Source of the DNA: Bosea beijingensis
GTDB lineage: Bacteria > Pseudomonadota > Alphaproteobacteria > Rhizobiales > Beijerinckiaceae
Length of the DNA stretch: 64,000 bases
Direction: 5' to 3'
NCBI RefSeq assembly: GCF_030758975.1
Contig: NZ_CP132359.1
Coordinates: 760,811-824,810 of the forward strand
Part shown: piece after piece, positions 33,294-43,725 of the stretch
How positions within the stretch are numbered: the stretch's first letter is position 1
Layout of the letters: every line of letters starts with the position of its first letter
Made by a program: the position numbers and the translations under genes
The notes under the pieces: generated by a model
Seen by the model: only the letters and a program-made list of their open reading frames with translations
What the model was told of the DNA's origin: nothing
Database searches by the model: none

Positions 33294-36200
33294 ATGTTCC
33301 GCTTCGCCCATTTCTTCATCGACCGGCCGATCTTCGCCACCGTGCTCTCGGTGCTGCTGACGATCGCCGGCGCCATCGCGCAGCGCTCGCTGCCGATCGC
33401 CGAATATCCCGAAATCGCGCCGCCCACGGTCTCGATCACCGCAACCTATCCGGGCGCCTCGGCCGAGACGGTCGCCGCCACGGTGGCGACGCCGATCGAG
33501 CAGGAGGTGAACGGCGTCGACGACATGCTCTACATCACCTCGCAGTCGACCGGCGACGGGCGGGTGACGATCAACGTCGTCTTCAAGGGCGGCACCGATG
33601 TCGACCAGGCGCAGGTGCTGGTGCAGAACCGCGTCTCGCAGGCCGAAGCGCGCCTGCCCGCCGAGGTGCGCCAGCTCGGCCTGCAGGTCCGCAAGGCCTC
33701 GCCCGACTTCCTGATGGTCATCAACATGATCTCGCCGGACGGGTCGCGCGACGCGCAATACATCTCCAACTACGCCTCGCTCTATGTGAAGGACGTGCTG
33801 ACCCGCGTCGACGGCGTCGGCGACGTGCAGGTCTTCGGCGCACGCGACTTCTCGATGCGCATCTGGCTCGACCCGGCGAAGGTCGCGGCCCGCAACCTGA
33901 CGGCGGGCGACGTCGTCGCGGCGCTGCGAGCCGCGAACGTGCAGGTCGCGGCCGGCGCACTGAACCAGCCGCCGGCGAAGTCGGACGAAGCCTTCCAGCT
34001 CTCGGTCAACACGCTCGGCCGCCTGACCGAGATCTCGGAATTCGAGAACATCGTCGTCCGCTCGGACGCCGATGGCGGCACGATCCGCGTGCGCGACATC
34101 GCGCGTGTCGAGCTGGGCTCGCAGGACTACACCACCAACGCCTATCTCGATAACAAGAACACCGTCGCCATCGGCGTCTTCCAGCGGCCGGGCTCGAACG
34201 CGCTCGCGACCTCGGACAAGCTGATCGCGACGATGGCCGAGATGGCCAAGCAGTTCCCTGTCGGCCTCGAGCACCGCATCATCTACAATCCGACCGAGTT
34301 CATCGGCGAGTCCGTCGACGCCGTCGTGCGGACGCTGCTCGAAGCGGTCGTGCTGGTCGTGATCGTGGTGATCCTGTTCCTGCAGACCTGGCGCGCCGCG
34401 ATCATCCCGATCGTCGCGATCCCGGTCTCGCTGGTCGGCACCTTCCTGGTGATGAGCGCCGTCGGCATCTCCTTCAACACGATCTCTCTGCTCGCGCTGG
34501 TTCTCGCCATCGGCATCGTCGTCGACGACGCGATCGTGGTTGTGGAGAATGTCGAACGCTATCTCGCCGAGGGCATGTCGCCCAAGGAAGCCGCGCACAA
34601 GACCATGGACGAGGTCGGTGGCGCGCTGCTGGCGATCGCGCTCGTGCTCTGCGCCGTGTTCATCCCGACCGCCTTCATCAGCGGCCTGCAAGGCACGTTC
34701 TACCAGCAGTTCGCGGTCACGATCGCGGCCTCGACGGCGATCTCCTGCTTCGTCTCGCTGACGCTCTCGCCGGCGATGTCGGCCGTGCTCCTCAAGGCCC
34801 ACAAGAAGCATGACGAGAACGAGCAGCACGGCTTCTTCTACAAGCTGGGCGCGCCGATCCGCGGGTTCTTCCATTATTTCAACGCCGGCTTCGACTGGCT
34901 GTCGCGGACCTATGGACGCGTCACCTCGCGCCTCATCCGCATCGCGGTGATCCTGCTGATCGTCTATTCCGGCCTGATCGCGGCGACCGTCTGGGACATC
35001 CGCCGGACGCCGACCGGCCTCGTGCCCCAACTCGACCGCGGGTATTTCATCATCGCGATGCAGTTGCCGCCGGGTGCCTCGCTGCAGCGCACGGACGACG
35101 TGCTGCGCAAGGCCAACGACCTCCTGCTGTCACGCCCTGGCGTCGCCCATACCGTCGCCTTCGCCGGCCTCGACGGCGCGACCTTCACGATCGCGCCGAA
35201 TGCCGGCGTCGCCTTCGTGACGCTCTCGCCGTTCAAGGACCGCGAGAAGGCGGGGCTGACCACCGCCGGCATCCTGAACGACCTGCGCCAGCAGATGTTC
35301 ACGATTCCCGAGGCCTTCACGCTCGTCATCGAGCCGCCGGCCATTCCGGGCATCGGCACGGGCGGCGGCCTGAAGGGTTATGTCCAGGATCGCGGTGGGC
35401 GCGGCCTCGCGGCGCTGGAAGGCGCGGCCTGGGTCGTCGCCGGCTCGGCCGGGCAGGTCCCGGGAATCCAGCAGCCTTTCACGCTGTTCTCGACCAAGAC
35501 GCCGCAGATCTACGCCGATATCGACCGCACCAAGGCGGAGATGCTCGGCGTGCCGGTGACGCGCATCTTCGAGACGCTGTCGGTCTATATGGGTTCGGCC
35601 TATATCAACGACTTCAACCTGCTGGGCCGGACCTATCGCGTCACGGCGCAAGCCGACAACCCGTTCCGCCTGACCACGCGCGACGTCGCCAATCTCAAGA
35701 CCCGCAATGCGGATGGCGAGATGGTGCCGATCGGCTCGATCGCGTCCTTCCAAGACACGACCGGCGCCTATCGCGTGCCGCGCTACAACCTCTATCCGGC
35801 AGCGGAAGTGCAGCTCTCGATGGCGCATGGCTTCTCGACCGGACAGGGCATCGCGGCGGTCGAGAAGATCGCGGCGGAGCGGCTGCCGGCCGGGTTCGGC
35901 TTCGAATGGACCGAGATCGCGCTGCAGGAGAAGCTCGCGGGCAATACCGCGGTCATCGCCTTCGGCCTCGCAGTGGTCTTCGTCTTCCTGCTGCTGGCGG
36001 CGCTCTACGAGAGCTGGCTCCTGCCGCTCTCGGTCATCCTGATCGTGCCGATGTGTATCCTGGCCGCGATGTTCGGGGTGAACTATGCCGGGCTCGACCG
36101 CAACATCCTGGTCGATATCGGCCTGGTGGTGCTCGTCGGCCTCGCCGCCAAGAACGCGATCCTGATCGTCGAGTTCGCCAAGCAGGCGGAGGACGAGGGC

Positions 36201-36485
36201 ATGCATCGCCGCGACGCGGCGATCGCCGCCGCCAAGACCCGCCTGCGGCCGATCCTGATGACCTCGATGGCCTTCATCCTCGGCGTGCTGCCGTTGACCG
36301 TCTCGGTCGGCGCCGGCGCCGAGATGCGCCAGGCGATGGGCATCGCGGTGTTCTCCGGCATGCTGGGCGTGACCTTCTTCGGCCTGATCTTCACGCCTGT
36401 GTTCTACGTGATGGTGCGCTGGCTGGCGGACCTGCGCGGGAACAAGCGGAAGGCTGCCGCGACGCAGGCGTCCGGAGCCCATTGA
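33294..36485 (+). CDS. RND efflux pump, inner membrane HAE1 family
   Basis: The proton-driven pump has 1063 residues, starting M-F-R-F-A-H-F-F-I-D-R-P-I-F-A, the usual HAE1 N-terminus. The paired aspartates of transmembrane helix 4 are in G-I-V-V-D-D-A-I-V-V-V-E-N-V-E-R. Two large periplasmic loops, twelve membrane segments and the second-half motif A-A-K-N-A-I-L-I-V-E-F-A are in place. The frame is open upstream of 33294, but family sequence starts there. Substrates are probably amphiphilic drugs or detergents, as in AcrB-like pumps, by inference. A strong terminator ends the operon. Confidence 0.95.
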   Translation: MFRFAHFFIDRPIFATVLSVLLTIAGAIAQRSLPIAEYPEIAPPTVSITATYPGASAETVAATVATPIEQEVNGVDDMLYITSQSTGDGRVTINVVFKGGTDVDQAQVLVQNRVSQAEARLPAEVRQLGLQVRKASPDFLMVINMISPDGSRDAQYISNYASLYVKDVLTRVDGVGDVQVFGARDFSMRIWLDPAKVAARNLTAGDVVAALRAANVQVAAGALNQPPAKSDEAFQLSVNTLGRLTEISEFENIVVRSDADGGTIRVRDIARVELGSQDYTTNAYLDNKNTVAIGVFQRPGSNALATSDKLIATMAEMAKQFPVGLEHRIIYNPTEFIGESVDAVVRTLLEAVVLVVIVVILFLQTWRAAIIPIVAIPVSLVGTFLVMSAVGISFNTISLLALVLAIGIVVDDAIVVVENVERYLAEGMSPKEAAHKTMDEVGGALLAIALVLCAVFIPTAFISGLQGTFYQQFAVTIAASTAISCFVSLTLSPAMSAVLLKAHKKHDENEQHGFFYKLGAPIRGFFHYFNAGFDWLSRTYGRVTSRLIRIAVILLIVYSGLIAATVWDIRRTPTGLVPQLDRGYFIIAMQLPPGASLQRTDDVLRKANDLLLSRPGVAHTVAFAGLDGATFTIAPNAGVAFVTLSPFKDREKAGLTTAGILNDLRQQMFTIPEAFTLVIEPPAIPGIGTGGGLKGYVQDRGGRGLAALEGAAWVVAGSAGQVPGIQQPFTLFSTKTPQIYADIDRTKAEMLGVPVTRIFETLSVYMGSAYINDFNLLGRTYRVTAQADNPFRLTTRDVANLKTRNADGEMVPIGSIASFQDTTGAYRVPRYNLYPAAEVQLSMAHGFSTGQGIAAVEKIAAERLPAGFGFEWTEIALQEKLAGNTAVIAFGLAVVFVFLLLAALYESWLLPLSVILIVPMCILAAMFGVNYAGLDRNILVDIGLVVLVGLAAKNAILIVEFAKQAEDEGMHRRDAAIAAAKTRLRPILMTSMAFILGVLPLTVSVGAGAEMRQAMGIAVFSGMLGVTFFGLIFTPVFYVMVRWLADLRGNKRKAAATQASGAH

Positions 36486-36518
36486 GGCCGCGGAAGGTCT
36501 GGGACAGCCAACAAGAAA

Positions 36519-36545
36519 GGGGCCGCAGCGATGCGGCCCCTTTTT
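36519..36545 (+). terminator. Strong intrinsic terminator after the RND operon
   Basis: GGGGCCGCA (36519-36527), loop GCGA and TGCGGCCCC (36532-36540) form a perfect 9-bp stem followed by TTTTT. It lies 34 bases after the pump stop codon. Confidence 0.92.
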
Positions 36546-36593
36546 CGTTCGCCGGTCACCGGCGGGCGGCTCGCCGCACCTGCTCCGCAAGGC

Positions 36594-36800
36594 TCAAACC
36601 AGACGCCGCGCCAAGGCCCGGCAGAGCGGCGCAAGGCCGGCGGCGACCAGCGTACCGATCACTCTGGCGCCCAGATCCGGAATCGTCTCGCCGCGCGCCA
36701 ACTGGACGATCGTCAGCAGGATCATCAGCCCGGCGATGAGGACGAGAATACCGGCGAACACCATCAGGCAGGCATAGGCCATCGCGCGGCTGACGATCAT
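36594..36800 (-). CDS. Small two-span membrane protein
   Basis: The ATG at 36800 follows AAGGAGACGGCG. The 68-residue product has a long hydrophobic helix (A-C-L-M-V-F-A-G-I-L-V-L-I-A-G-L-M-I-L-L), a short polar loop (A-R-G-E-T-I-P-D-L-G) and a second moderately hydrophobic helix ending in R-A-L-A-R-R-L-V. I do not recognise the family. It lies between the pump terminator and repeat copy 3; a role is unknown. Confidence 0.65.
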   Translation of the reverse strand: MIVSRAMAYACLMVFAGILVLIAGLMILLTIVQLARGETIPDLGARVIGTLVAAGLAPLCRALARRLV

Positions 36801-36855
36801 CGCCGTCTCCTTGGAAGGGGTGGTCGCCGCAACCTACTTATCGGACCCCACAGTC

Positions 36856-36967
36856 GTCATCCCGGACAAGCGGCAAAGCCGCGCCGATCCGGGATCCATG
36901 CCTGAATCTTCCCGAAAAATGTTCAGGCATGGATCCCGGGTCTTCGCTTCGCTCCGCCCGGGATGAC
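36856..36967. repeat. Dispersed palindromic intergenic repeat, copy 3
   Basis: The copy starts GTCATCCCGG and ends CCGGGATGAC. Its inner arms GGGATCCATGCCTGAA and TTCAGGCATGGATCCC form a near-perfect long stem around a 15-base loop. The right arm repeats CTTCGCTTCGCTCCG. It sits 43 bases downstream of gatA's stop, on the far side of the small membrane gene. Confidence 0.82.
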
Positions 36968-37009
36968 AGGGTCTTTCCTTGAGACGTTTCAGTCAGATCC
37001 GAATCCGGC

Positions 37010-38524
37010 TCAGCCCCACCAGCGCTCGGAGACCGCGAAGCGGCCCGCTGCCTGCTCGATCACCTCGCCGAGGGAGAACAGCGCCTCCTCGTCGAAGGGG
37101 CGGCCGATGAGCTGCAAGCCAAGCGGCAGGCCCTGTGCGTCGAGGCCGGCGGGCACGGCGATGCCGGGCAGGCCGGCCATGTTCACCGTCACCGTGAAGA
37201 TGTCGTTCAGGTACATCTCGACCGGATCGGCCGAGCCCTTCTCGCCGATGCCGAAGGCGGCGGACGGGGTCGCCGGCGTCAGAACCGCGTCGATGCCCTG
37301 CGCGTAGACCGTCTCGAAATCGCGCTTGATCAGCGTGCGGATCTTCTGGGCCCGGACGTAGTAGGCGTCGTAATAGCCGGCCGAGAGCACATAGGTGCCG
37401 ATCATGATGCGGCGCTTGACCTCGGCGCCGAAGCCGGCGGCGCGGGTCTTCTCGTACATCTCGACGATGTCCTTGCCCTGCTCGCGCAGGCCGTAGCGGA
37501 CGCCGTCATAGCGGGCAAGATTCGAGGAAGCCTCGGCCGGGGCGACAATGTAGTAGGCCGGCAGGGCGTATTTGGTGTGCGGCAGCGAGATCTCGACGAT
37601 CTCGGCACCGGCCGCCCTCAGCCATTCGATGCCCTGCTGCCAAAGCGCGTCGATCTCGGCGTTGAGACCGTCCAGGCGGTACTCGCGGGGAATGCCGATC
37701 TTCATGCCCTTCACCGAGCGGCCGACAGCCGCCTCATAATCCGGCACGGCCATGTTTACCGAGGTCGTGTCCTTCGGATCGTGGCCGGACATCGAGCGCA
37801 GCATCACCGCGGCGTCGCGCACGGTCTTGGCGATCGGCCCGGCCTGATCGAGCGAGGAGGCGAAGGCGACCGTGCCCCAGCGCGAGCAGCGGCCATAGGT
37901 CGGCTTGATGCCGACCGTGCCGGTGAAGGCGGCCGGCTGGCGGATCGAGCCGCCAGTATCGGTCGCGGTCGCGGCTAGGCAGAGATCGGCAGCAACGGCC
38001 GAAGCCGAACCGCCCGACGAGCCGCCCGGCACGAGATGATTGCCTTCAACCGCACCGCCCTGCCCTGCGCCGACATTGGAGCCCTTGCGGCGCCAAGGAT
38101 TCACGACGTTACCGAAAGCCGAGGTCTCGTTCGACGAGCCCATGGCGAATTCGTCGTTGTTGAGCTTGCCGAGCATCACGGCGCCGTCGCGCCAGAGCTG
38201 GCTCGTCACGGTCGATTCATAGGCCGGCACGAAATTGCCGAGGATATTCGAGCAGGCGGTGGTGCGCACGCCGTTGGTCGCGAACAGGTCCTTGATACCG
38301 AGCGGCAGGCCTTCGAGCGGGCCCGCCTCGCCCCTGGCGAGCTTCTCGTCGGAAGCCGCGGCCTGCTTCAGGGCATGTTCGGGCGTTTCCAGCACATAGG
38401 CGTTGAGGGCGCGGGCCTTCTCTACGGCGGCGATATGGGCCTTCGTCAATTCGGTCGCGGAGAAAGTCTTGGCTTTCAGGCCGTCGCGGGCCTCGGTCAG
38501 CGTCAGGCGGGTGAGATCGGTCAC
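37010..38524 (-). CDS. gatA: Asp-tRNA(Asn)/Glu-tRNA(Gln) amidotransferase subunit A
   Basis: GatA frees ammonia from glutamine (or asparagine) for GatB. The amidase-signature triad is present: lysine in P-L-G-I-K-D-L-F, cis-serine and nucleophile serine in [12 protein letters not shown] and [12 protein letters not shown] chose the GTG at 38524 ([13 protein letters not shown]), where family sequence starts, giving 504 residues. The frame is open upstream to 38575. It is 81 bases downstream of gatC and probably cotranscribed with it. Confidence 0.95.
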   Translation of the reverse strand: MTDLTRLTLTEARDGLKAKTFSATELTKAHIAAVEKARALNAYVLETPEHALKQAAASDEKLARGEAGPLEGLPLGIKDLFATNGVRTTACSNILGNFVPAYESTVTSQLWRDGAVMLGKLNNDEFAMGSSNETSAFGNVVNPWRRKGSNVGAGQGGAVEGNHLVPGGSSGGSASAVAADLCLAATATDTGGSIRQPAAFTGTVGIKPTYGRCSRWGTVAFASSLDQAGPIAKTVRDAAVMLRSMSGHDPKDTTSVNMAVPDYEAAVGRSVKGMKIGIPREYRLDGLNAEIDALWQQGIEWLRAAGAEIVEISLPHTKYALPAYYIVAPAEASSNLARYDGVRYGLREQGKDIVEMYEKTRAAGFGAEVKRRIMIGTYVLSAGYYDAYYVRAQKIRTLIKRDFETVYAQGIDAVLTPATPSAAFGIGEKGSADPVEMYLNDIFTVTVNMAGLPGIAVPAGLDAQGLPLGLQLIGRPFDEEALFSLGEVIEQAAGRFAVSERWWG

Positions 38525-38605
38525 GGGAGAATTCCGGAATTTATCTGGTCGCAAAGGCCGGATCGCAACGCGCATCCGGGATGGTCGAAGGAGCGCGCCG
38601 CGCCC

Positions 38606-38893
38606 TTATTCGATCACCTTCGGCACCATGAAATAATCGTCTTCGGAGGCCGGAGCGTTGGCGACGATCGCGTCGGCGATCTCGCCGTCGGTGACCACGT
38701 CCTCGCGCTGCTTCATCGCCATCGGCGTCACCGATGTCATCGGCTCGACGCCGTCGACATTCACCTCGTTGAGCTGCTCGACGAAGCCTAGGATGGCGTT
38801 GAGCTCGCCTTGCAGCTTGGGCAGATCGGCCTCCGGCACGGCGATGCGCGCGAGATGCGCGACGCGTTTGACGGTGGCGAGATCGACCGACAT
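38606..38893 (-). CDS. gatC: Asp-tRNA(Asn)/Glu-tRNA(Gln) amidotransferase subunit C
   Basis: GatC is the small strap that holds GatA and GatB together. The 95-residue product reads as family throughout: [34 protein letters not shown] and the C-terminal F-M-V-P-K-V-I-E. It opens the gatC-gatA pair. Confidence 0.95.
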   Translation of the reverse strand: MSVDLATVKRVAHLARIAVPEADLPKLQGELNAILGFVEQLNEVNVDGVEPMTSVTPMAMKQREDVVTDGEIADAIVANAPASEDDYFMVPKVIE

Positions 38894-39006
38894 GGCGGAC
38901 TCCTGGATAGGGCGCGGATCACGCGCCGGAAACGGTTCGCCGCGCTATAGCGCGGCGAATGGGCAAACGTAAATCAGCATTGAGCGATCGAGGCGGTTTC
39001 TCCGGC

Positions 39007-39705
39007 TCAGATCGCGAAAGCCTCACCCTTCTTCGGCAGCACGACTTCAATGCCGCTGCCCTGCATGCCGGCGACGAAGGCATCGGCGTTCTGGTCGATG
39101 ATCGGGAAGGTGCCGTAATGGCTGGGGATCGCGACCTTCGGCTTGACGAAGCGGGTCATGGCGAGCGCGGCGACTTTGCCACCCATGGTGAAGCGGTCGC
39201 CGATCGGGCAGATGCAAGTCTCGACGCCGTGGATTTCGCTGAGCAGCGCCATATCCGAGAAGATATCGGTGTCGCCCATGTGCCAGAGCGCCTTCTGCCC
39301 CTTGGCCTTGATGATCGCCCCATTGGCATTGCCGACGGGGACATTGACGCCGCCCTCGCCCATCCCGGCCGAGTGATCGGCGCGGACAAGCGTGACACTG
39401 AACGGACCGAGATCGACCGTGCCGCCGGTGTTCATCGGGCTGAAGTTCTTCAAGCCCTGCGAGGCCAGATGCATGGCGAGGTCGTAATTGGTGATCACCG
39501 TCGCGCCCGTCTTCTCGGCGATATCCAGCGTGTCGCCGACATGGTCACCATGGCCGTGGGTAACGACGATATGGCTGATGCCCTTGGAGATCGCCGCGAC
39601 ATCACCCGCGAAGGCCGGGTTCCCGGTGAAGAACGGATCGATCAGGATGGCGGCGCCGTCGAGATCGACGCGGAAGGCGGAATGGCCGTACCAGGTGAGT
39701 TTCAT
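39007..39705 (-). CDS. Metal-dependent hydrolase, UPF0173 (UlaG-like beta-lactamase fold)
   Basis: The 232-residue product starts [11 protein letters not shown], typical of UPF0173, and has the metallo-beta-lactamase metal motif [11 protein letters not shown], a later histidine in [11 protein letters not shown] and P-S-H-Y-G-T-F-P near the C-terminus. The fold and metal sites are clear. UlaG-type members open lactones, but the substrate of UPF0173 proteins is not established. Confidence 0.88.
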   Translation of the reverse strand: MKLTWYGHSAFRVDLDGAAILIDPFFTGNPAFAGDVAAISKGISHIVVTHGHGDHVGDTLDIAEKTGATVITNYDLAMHLASQGLKNFSPMNTGGTVDLGPFSVTLVRADHSAGMGEGGVNVPVGNANGAIIKAKGQKALWHMGDTDIFSDMALLSEIHGVETCICPIGDRFTMGGKVAALAMTRFVKPKVAIPSHYGTFPIIDQNADAFVAGMQGSGIEVVLPKKGEAFAI

Positions 39706-39803
39706 GCGAAGGCTCCGGGCTTTCGAAATGCCGGCCCCTATCTAGGCCGATCCGGGCCGCCGACCAAGTCGACATTGCAGGCAGAGAGAGGCAGGCTGGC
39801 GCC

Positions 39804-41528
39804 ATGACGAACCCACGGAATCGCCCCATGACCGACGCCGCCACGCTCGCTCGCCGGATCGCCCAGGGCCATGGCGACGAGCCGGCCGATCTCGTCATCA
39901 AGGGCGCGAAGCTCCTCGATCTCGTCACCGGCACGCTGGTCGAGAGCGATATCGCCATCTGCGGCGACACCATCGTCGGCACCTACGGGACCTACGATGG
40001 CAAGCGCGTCATCGATGCCAAGGGCCTGATCGCCGTGCCCGGCTTCATCGACACGCATCTGCACATCGAATCCTCGCTGGTGACGCCGCTCGAATTCGAG
40101 CGCTGCGTGTTGCCGCATGGCGTCACCACCGCGATCTGCGACCCGCACGAGATCTCGAACGTGCTCGGCACTGAGGGCATCCGCTATTTCCTGGCCTGCG
40201 CCGAGGCGATGCGGATGGATTTGCGCGTCAATCTCTCAAGCTGCGTGCCGGCGACGCATCTGGAGACGGCGGGTGCGGCGCTGGAGGCCTCTGACCTCAC
40301 GCCGATGATGGATCACCCCAAGGTGATCGGCCTGGCCGAGTTCATGAATTTCCCGGGCGTGATCCATCGCGATCCCGGCTGCCTCGCCAAGCTGGAAGCC
40401 TTCTCGCATCGCCATATAGACGGCCACGCACCGCTCGTCCGTGGTCTGGACCTCAACGCCTATCTCGCGGCCGGCATCCGCACCGACCACGAGACCACGA
40501 CCGCCGACGAAGCCCGCGAAAAGCTGGCCAAAGGCATGGCGATCCTGATCCGCGAAGGCTCGGTCTCGAAGGACCTGCATCAGCTCATCCCGTTGATCTC
40601 GCGGGACACCTCGCCCTTCCTCGCGTTCTGCACCGATGACCGCAACCCGCTCGACATCGGCGAGGAAGGCCATCTCGACTACATGATCCGCACCGCCATC
40701 GCGGAGGGCGCGGATGTGCTGGCGACCTATCGCATCGCCTCCTTGTCGGCTGCGCGGAATTTCGGACTGTTCGATCGCGGCTTCATCGGGCCGGGCAAGC
40801 GCGCCGATATCGTGCTGGTCGAGGATCTCGCCGCCTGCTCGGTGAAGCAGGTTCTGACAGGTGGCCGGCTGGTCGAGGAGGCGCTGTTCGCGGACCGGGC
40901 GACGATCGCGCCGGTCGGGCTCGGCAGCGTGAAGAGCCGCAAGCTCGCTCCCGCCGATTTCTCCGCGAAGGCGCGCGAGGGCGAAACGCCGGTGATCGGC
41001 GTGGTGCCGGGCCGGATCATCACCGAGCGCCTTTCGATGGCCCTGCCCTCGCGCGATGGCGAAGCCCTGCCCGATCTGGCGCAGGACGCGATCAAGGTCA
41101 CGGTGATCGAGCGGCACGGCAAGAACGGCGGCATCGCCACAGGCTTCGTCCACGGCTTCGGCATGAAGCGCGGCGCGATTGCCTCCTCCGTCGGCCATGA
41201 CAGCCATAATCTCTGCGTCGTCGGCATCGACGAGGCCTCGATGGCGGCGGCGGCCAACCGGTTGATCGAGATCGGCGGCGGCTTCGCTGTGGCCGACGGC
41301 GGCGCGGTCACGGCGGAGCTGGCGCTGCCGGTCGCGGGGCTGATGAGCGAGCAGCCTTTCGAGGCGGTGCGGCACGATCTGGAGGGCTTACGCGCCGCGG
41401 CGAAGGCGCTCGGCGTCGTGCTGGCCGAGCCCTTCCTGCAGGTCGCCTTCCTGACCCTGCCGGTGATCCCGCATCTCAAGATCACCGACAAGGGGCTGGT
41501 CGATGTGGATCGGTTCGATTTCGTGTGA
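39804..41528 (+). CDS. ade: Adenine deaminase (Ade/AdeC type)
   Basis: This amidohydrolase deaminates adenine to hypoxanthine for purine salvage. The metal motif [13 protein letters not shown] lies near residue 78, followed by [22 protein letters not shown] and F-C-T-D-D-R-N-P, all adenine-deaminase hallmarks. The C-terminal domain has the [10 protein letters not shown] block. Length 574 residues is normal. A second ATG at 39828 is a possible start. GAGGCAGG precedes the chosen ATG. Confidence 0.94.
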   Translation: MTNPRNRPMTDAATLARRIAQGHGDEPADLVIKGAKLLDLVTGTLVESDIAICGDTIVGTYGTYDGKRVIDAKGLIAVPGFIDTHLHIESSLVTPLEFERCVLPHGVTTAICDPHEISNVLGTEGIRYFLACAEAMRMDLRVNLSSCVPATHLETAGAALEASDLTPMMDHPKVIGLAEFMNFPGVIHRDPGCLAKLEAFSHRHIDGHAPLVRGLDLNAYLAAGIRTDHETTTADEAREKLAKGMAILIREGSVSKDLHQLIPLISRDTSPFLAFCTDDRNPLDIGEEGHLDYMIRTAIAEGADVLATYRIASLSAARNFGLFDRGFIGPGKRADIVLVEDLAACSVKQVLTGGRLVEEALFADRATIAPVGLGSVKSRKLAPADFSAKAREGETPVIGVVPGRIITERLSMALPSRDGEALPDLAQDAIKVTVIERHGKNGGIATGFVHGFGMKRGAIASSVGHDSHNLCVVGIDEASMAAAANRLIEIGGGFAVADGGAVTAELALPVAGLMSEQPFEAVRHDLEGLRAAAKALGVVLAEPFLQVAFLTLPVIPHLKITDKGLVDVDRFDFV

Positions 41529-41684
41529 GACTGTGGTGGTGGGCTATAACGCCTACCAATCGCCCAGCGTCTGCAATGGGTCGATAGCTGCCATTCGCTG
41601 GCAGCCCGTCTGGGGCTATAAGCACTCTCAATGCATACAGGTCGACGAGCGTGGGTCTAGCCGGTGATTTTCGAAGGGGAGCGA

Positions 41685-42005
41685 ATGGAGGCCGTAGCTC
41701 GAATTGATTTGGCGACATTGCGCGATATCGGCTGGAAAGAATGGGACCCTATTGGCCTGTCCGAACTCAAGGAGATTGGGCTAGCCGACGTTGCCGACGA
41801 ATATGACCGATATCTGCTCGCGGTGGCTCGCCACCTCCGTCAAGGGGGATCGGTCGAGGAAGCCACCAAATACCTGCTGACCGTCGAACGCGACTACATG
41901 GGGCTAGGCGTTTACCAAGGGCAAGATGCGCGAGCTAGCACGGTCGCGTTATCGATCCAACGCTATCTTGCCGCGCTGGATGCTCAGAGCGGGAAGTCCG
42001 CTTAG
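41685..42005 (+). CDS. Hypothetical protein in an island of different base composition
   Basis: The ATG at 41685 follows GAAGGGGAGCGA; a GTG at 41664 is in frame. The 106-residue product is acidic and helical (L-A-T-L-R-D-I-G-W-K-E-W-D-P-I-G-L, Y-D-R-Y-L-L-A-V-A-R-H-L-R-Q-G-G) and soluble. I do not recognise it. Codon use is less GC-biased than in the neighbours (many A/T third positions), and the preceding 150 bases look the same, which hints at recent acquisition. It lies between ade and a convergent 2-hydroxyacid dehydrogenase gene. Confidence 0.65.
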   Translation: MEAVARIDLATLRDIGWKEWDPIGLSELKEIGLADVADEYDRYLLAVARHLRQGGSVEEATKYLLTVERDYMGLGVYQGQDARASTVALSIQRYLAALDAQSGKSA

Positions 42006-42043
42006 GGTCGAAAGCAGTCGTTCCCGATCGACCGACTTGCGCC

Positions 42044-42976
42044 CTAAATCCGCTCCTCCAGCGCCGCCATGACCTTCTCGGCCACGAGCCCGGACACCCG
42101 CCCGTTCGACTCCACCGTATTGCCGGCGATATGCGGCGTCAGGATCAGGTTCGGCGCGCCCGCGAAGACCTTGGCGGCGTCCTTGCCGAGCGGCTCCTGC
42201 TCGTAGACGTCGATCGCGGCGCCGCCGAGCTTGCCGGCCTTGAGTGCTTTCACCAAGGCCGCCTCGTCCATGATGCCGCCGCGCGCGGTGTTGATCAGGA
42301 TCGCGTCCGGCTTCATCCGGGCGAAGGCCTTCGCGTCGATCATCCCGCGGGTTTCCGCGGTAAGCGGCACATGCAGGCTGATGACATCGGCCTCGGCCAG
42401 CAATTCGTCGAGCTCCAGCCGCCGCACGCCGCTCCAGGCAGGATCGTCGGCTGGCAGGCGCGGATGGTAGGCCGCCACCTCCATGCCGATGGCGCGGGCA
42501 TGATGGGCGACGTCGCGGGCGATGGAGCCGAAGCCGACGAGGCCCATCAGCTTGCCGGCGATCTCGCGGCCGATCAGCTTGGTCTTGGGGAATTCGCCGG
42601 CGAGCATCGCGGCATTGGCGAAATAGGCGCCGCGCAGCAGGGTCATCGTCGTGCCGATGACGTATTCGACGACGGAGAGGCTGTTGGCGCCCGTCGCGGG
42701 GAAGACGCGGATGCCGCGTGCGGCGCAAGCTTCCATGTCGAGATTATCGAGGCCGACGCCGAGGCGGCCGATGACTTTCAGCCGCTTCGCCGACGCCAGC
42801 ACCTTGCCGCGAACCTGCGTCTGGTTGCGCACGATCACGGCCGGGACATCGGCGAAGAGCCGCGCCATCTCGTCCGGGTTGGCATAGAGCTCGGGATCGT
42901 AATGGACCGAAAAGCGCGCCCTCAGGTTGGCGACGGCGGTGTCGTCCATGAATTCGGTGATGACGATGTCGGTCAT
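42044..42976 (-). CDS. NAD-dependent D-2-hydroxyacid dehydrogenase family protein
   Basis: The 310-residue product has the two-domain D-isomer dehydrogenase fold: the nucleotide-binding L-V-G-F-G-S-I-A-R-D-V near residue 150, catalytic arginine in I-N-T-A-R-G-G-I, the glutamate region near I-D-V-Y-E-Q-E-P, and catalytic histidine in L-T-P-H-I-A-G-N-T. The N-terminus (M-T-D-I-V-I-T-E-F-M-D) resembles (S)-sulfolactate dehydrogenases of the SlcC type, but phosphoglycerate-dehydrogenase-like relatives cannot be excluded. The start overlaps the GNAT stop (ATGA), so the two genes are coupled. Confidence 0.85.
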   Translation of the reverse strand: MTDIVITEFMDDTAVANLRARFSVHYDPELYANPDEMARLFADVPAVIVRNQTQVRGKVLASAKRLKVIGRLGVGLDNLDMEACAARGIRVFPATGANSLSVVEYVIGTTMTLLRGAYFANAAMLAGEFPKTKLIGREIAGKLMGLVGFGSIARDVAHHARAIGMEVAAYHPRLPADDPAWSGVRRLELDELLAEADVISLHVPLTAETRGMIDAKAFARMKPDAILINTARGGIMDEAALVKALKAGKLGGAAIDVYEQEPLGKDAAKVFAGAPNLILTPHIAGNTVESNGRVSGLVAEKVMAALEERI

Positions 42977-43563
42977 GGGGCAGTGCTGACGATGAAACGA
43001 AGGCGTTGATCGGGGCCGTAGAGCGGCGCGACGAAGGTCTCGACGAGACGCCCGCCGTTCTTCTCGATGATGCGGCGCGAGGCGTGGTTGGTCGCGTCAC
43101 AGGTGATGACGATCTCGGGCAGTCCGGCCTCGCGCGCCACGGCCAGCATCGCAGCGAGCGCCGCGGTAGCGTAGCCATGGCCGGCAAAGGCCGGCAGGAT
43201 GGTGTAGCCGACATGGCCGAGCACATGGTCCGGCAGGGCGAGGATCGGGCGGCCGTCCTTCTCCTGCCAGCGCAGGTTGATCGAGCCAATGAAGGGCCGC
43301 TCCAGGCGATCCTCGGCGAAAATCCAGCGCGTCGGGCCGGGAATGCGGTCGACCTCGCGGCCATCCGGCAGCTTGATGCGGCCCGGCCCACCGCGCGTCT
43401 CGGCGAGGAAGGCATCGGGATCGGCGGCGATGGCGGCAAGCTGCTGCGGCGCGACGTTGCGTGTCGTATTCGGCGACCAGCCACTGCGCAAAGCCGCCTG
43501 ATAGGCGTCTAGCAGGGACTTGTCGGGAACTTGCAGCGAAATCCGCGCCGGCACGGGAGGCAT
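42973..43563 (-). CDS. GNAT family N-acetyltransferase
   Basis: From the ATG at 43563 the product has 196 residues. V-G-Y-T-I-L-P-A-F-A-G-H-G-Y-A-T-A-A-L is motif A, and C-D-A-T-N-H-A-S-R-R-I-I-E-K-N-G-G-R-L is the typical C-terminal half; this layout resembles RimJ/RimL-like acetyltransferases. The ribosome site GAGAAGG abuts the ATG, so the GTG at 43554 may be the true start. The frame is open further upstream with no family match and would overlap ruvX. Confidence 0.8.
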   Translation of the reverse strand: MPPVPARISLQVPDKSLLDAYQAALRSGWSPNTTRNVAPQQLAAIAADPDAFLAETRGGPGRIKLPDGREVDRIPGPTRWIFAEDRLERPFIGSINLRWQEKDGRPILALPDHVLGHVGYTILPAFAGHGYATAALAAMLAVAREAGLPEIVITCDATNHASRRIIEKNGGRLVETFVAPLYGPDQRLRFIVSTAP

Positions 43564-43725
43564 CCTTCTCAAGCGGCCGTGCCGCTTACCACGCCGGCGC
43601 CTATAACGTGGCGGCCGGCAATGCGCGATGACTTCCGCGCTACAGCGGCCGGAAACCCGCCATTCTCCCGGCGCATCAGAGAGGTATCGCTCGCGAGACC
43701 GGCCGGCGCGTGATACCGCCATGCC

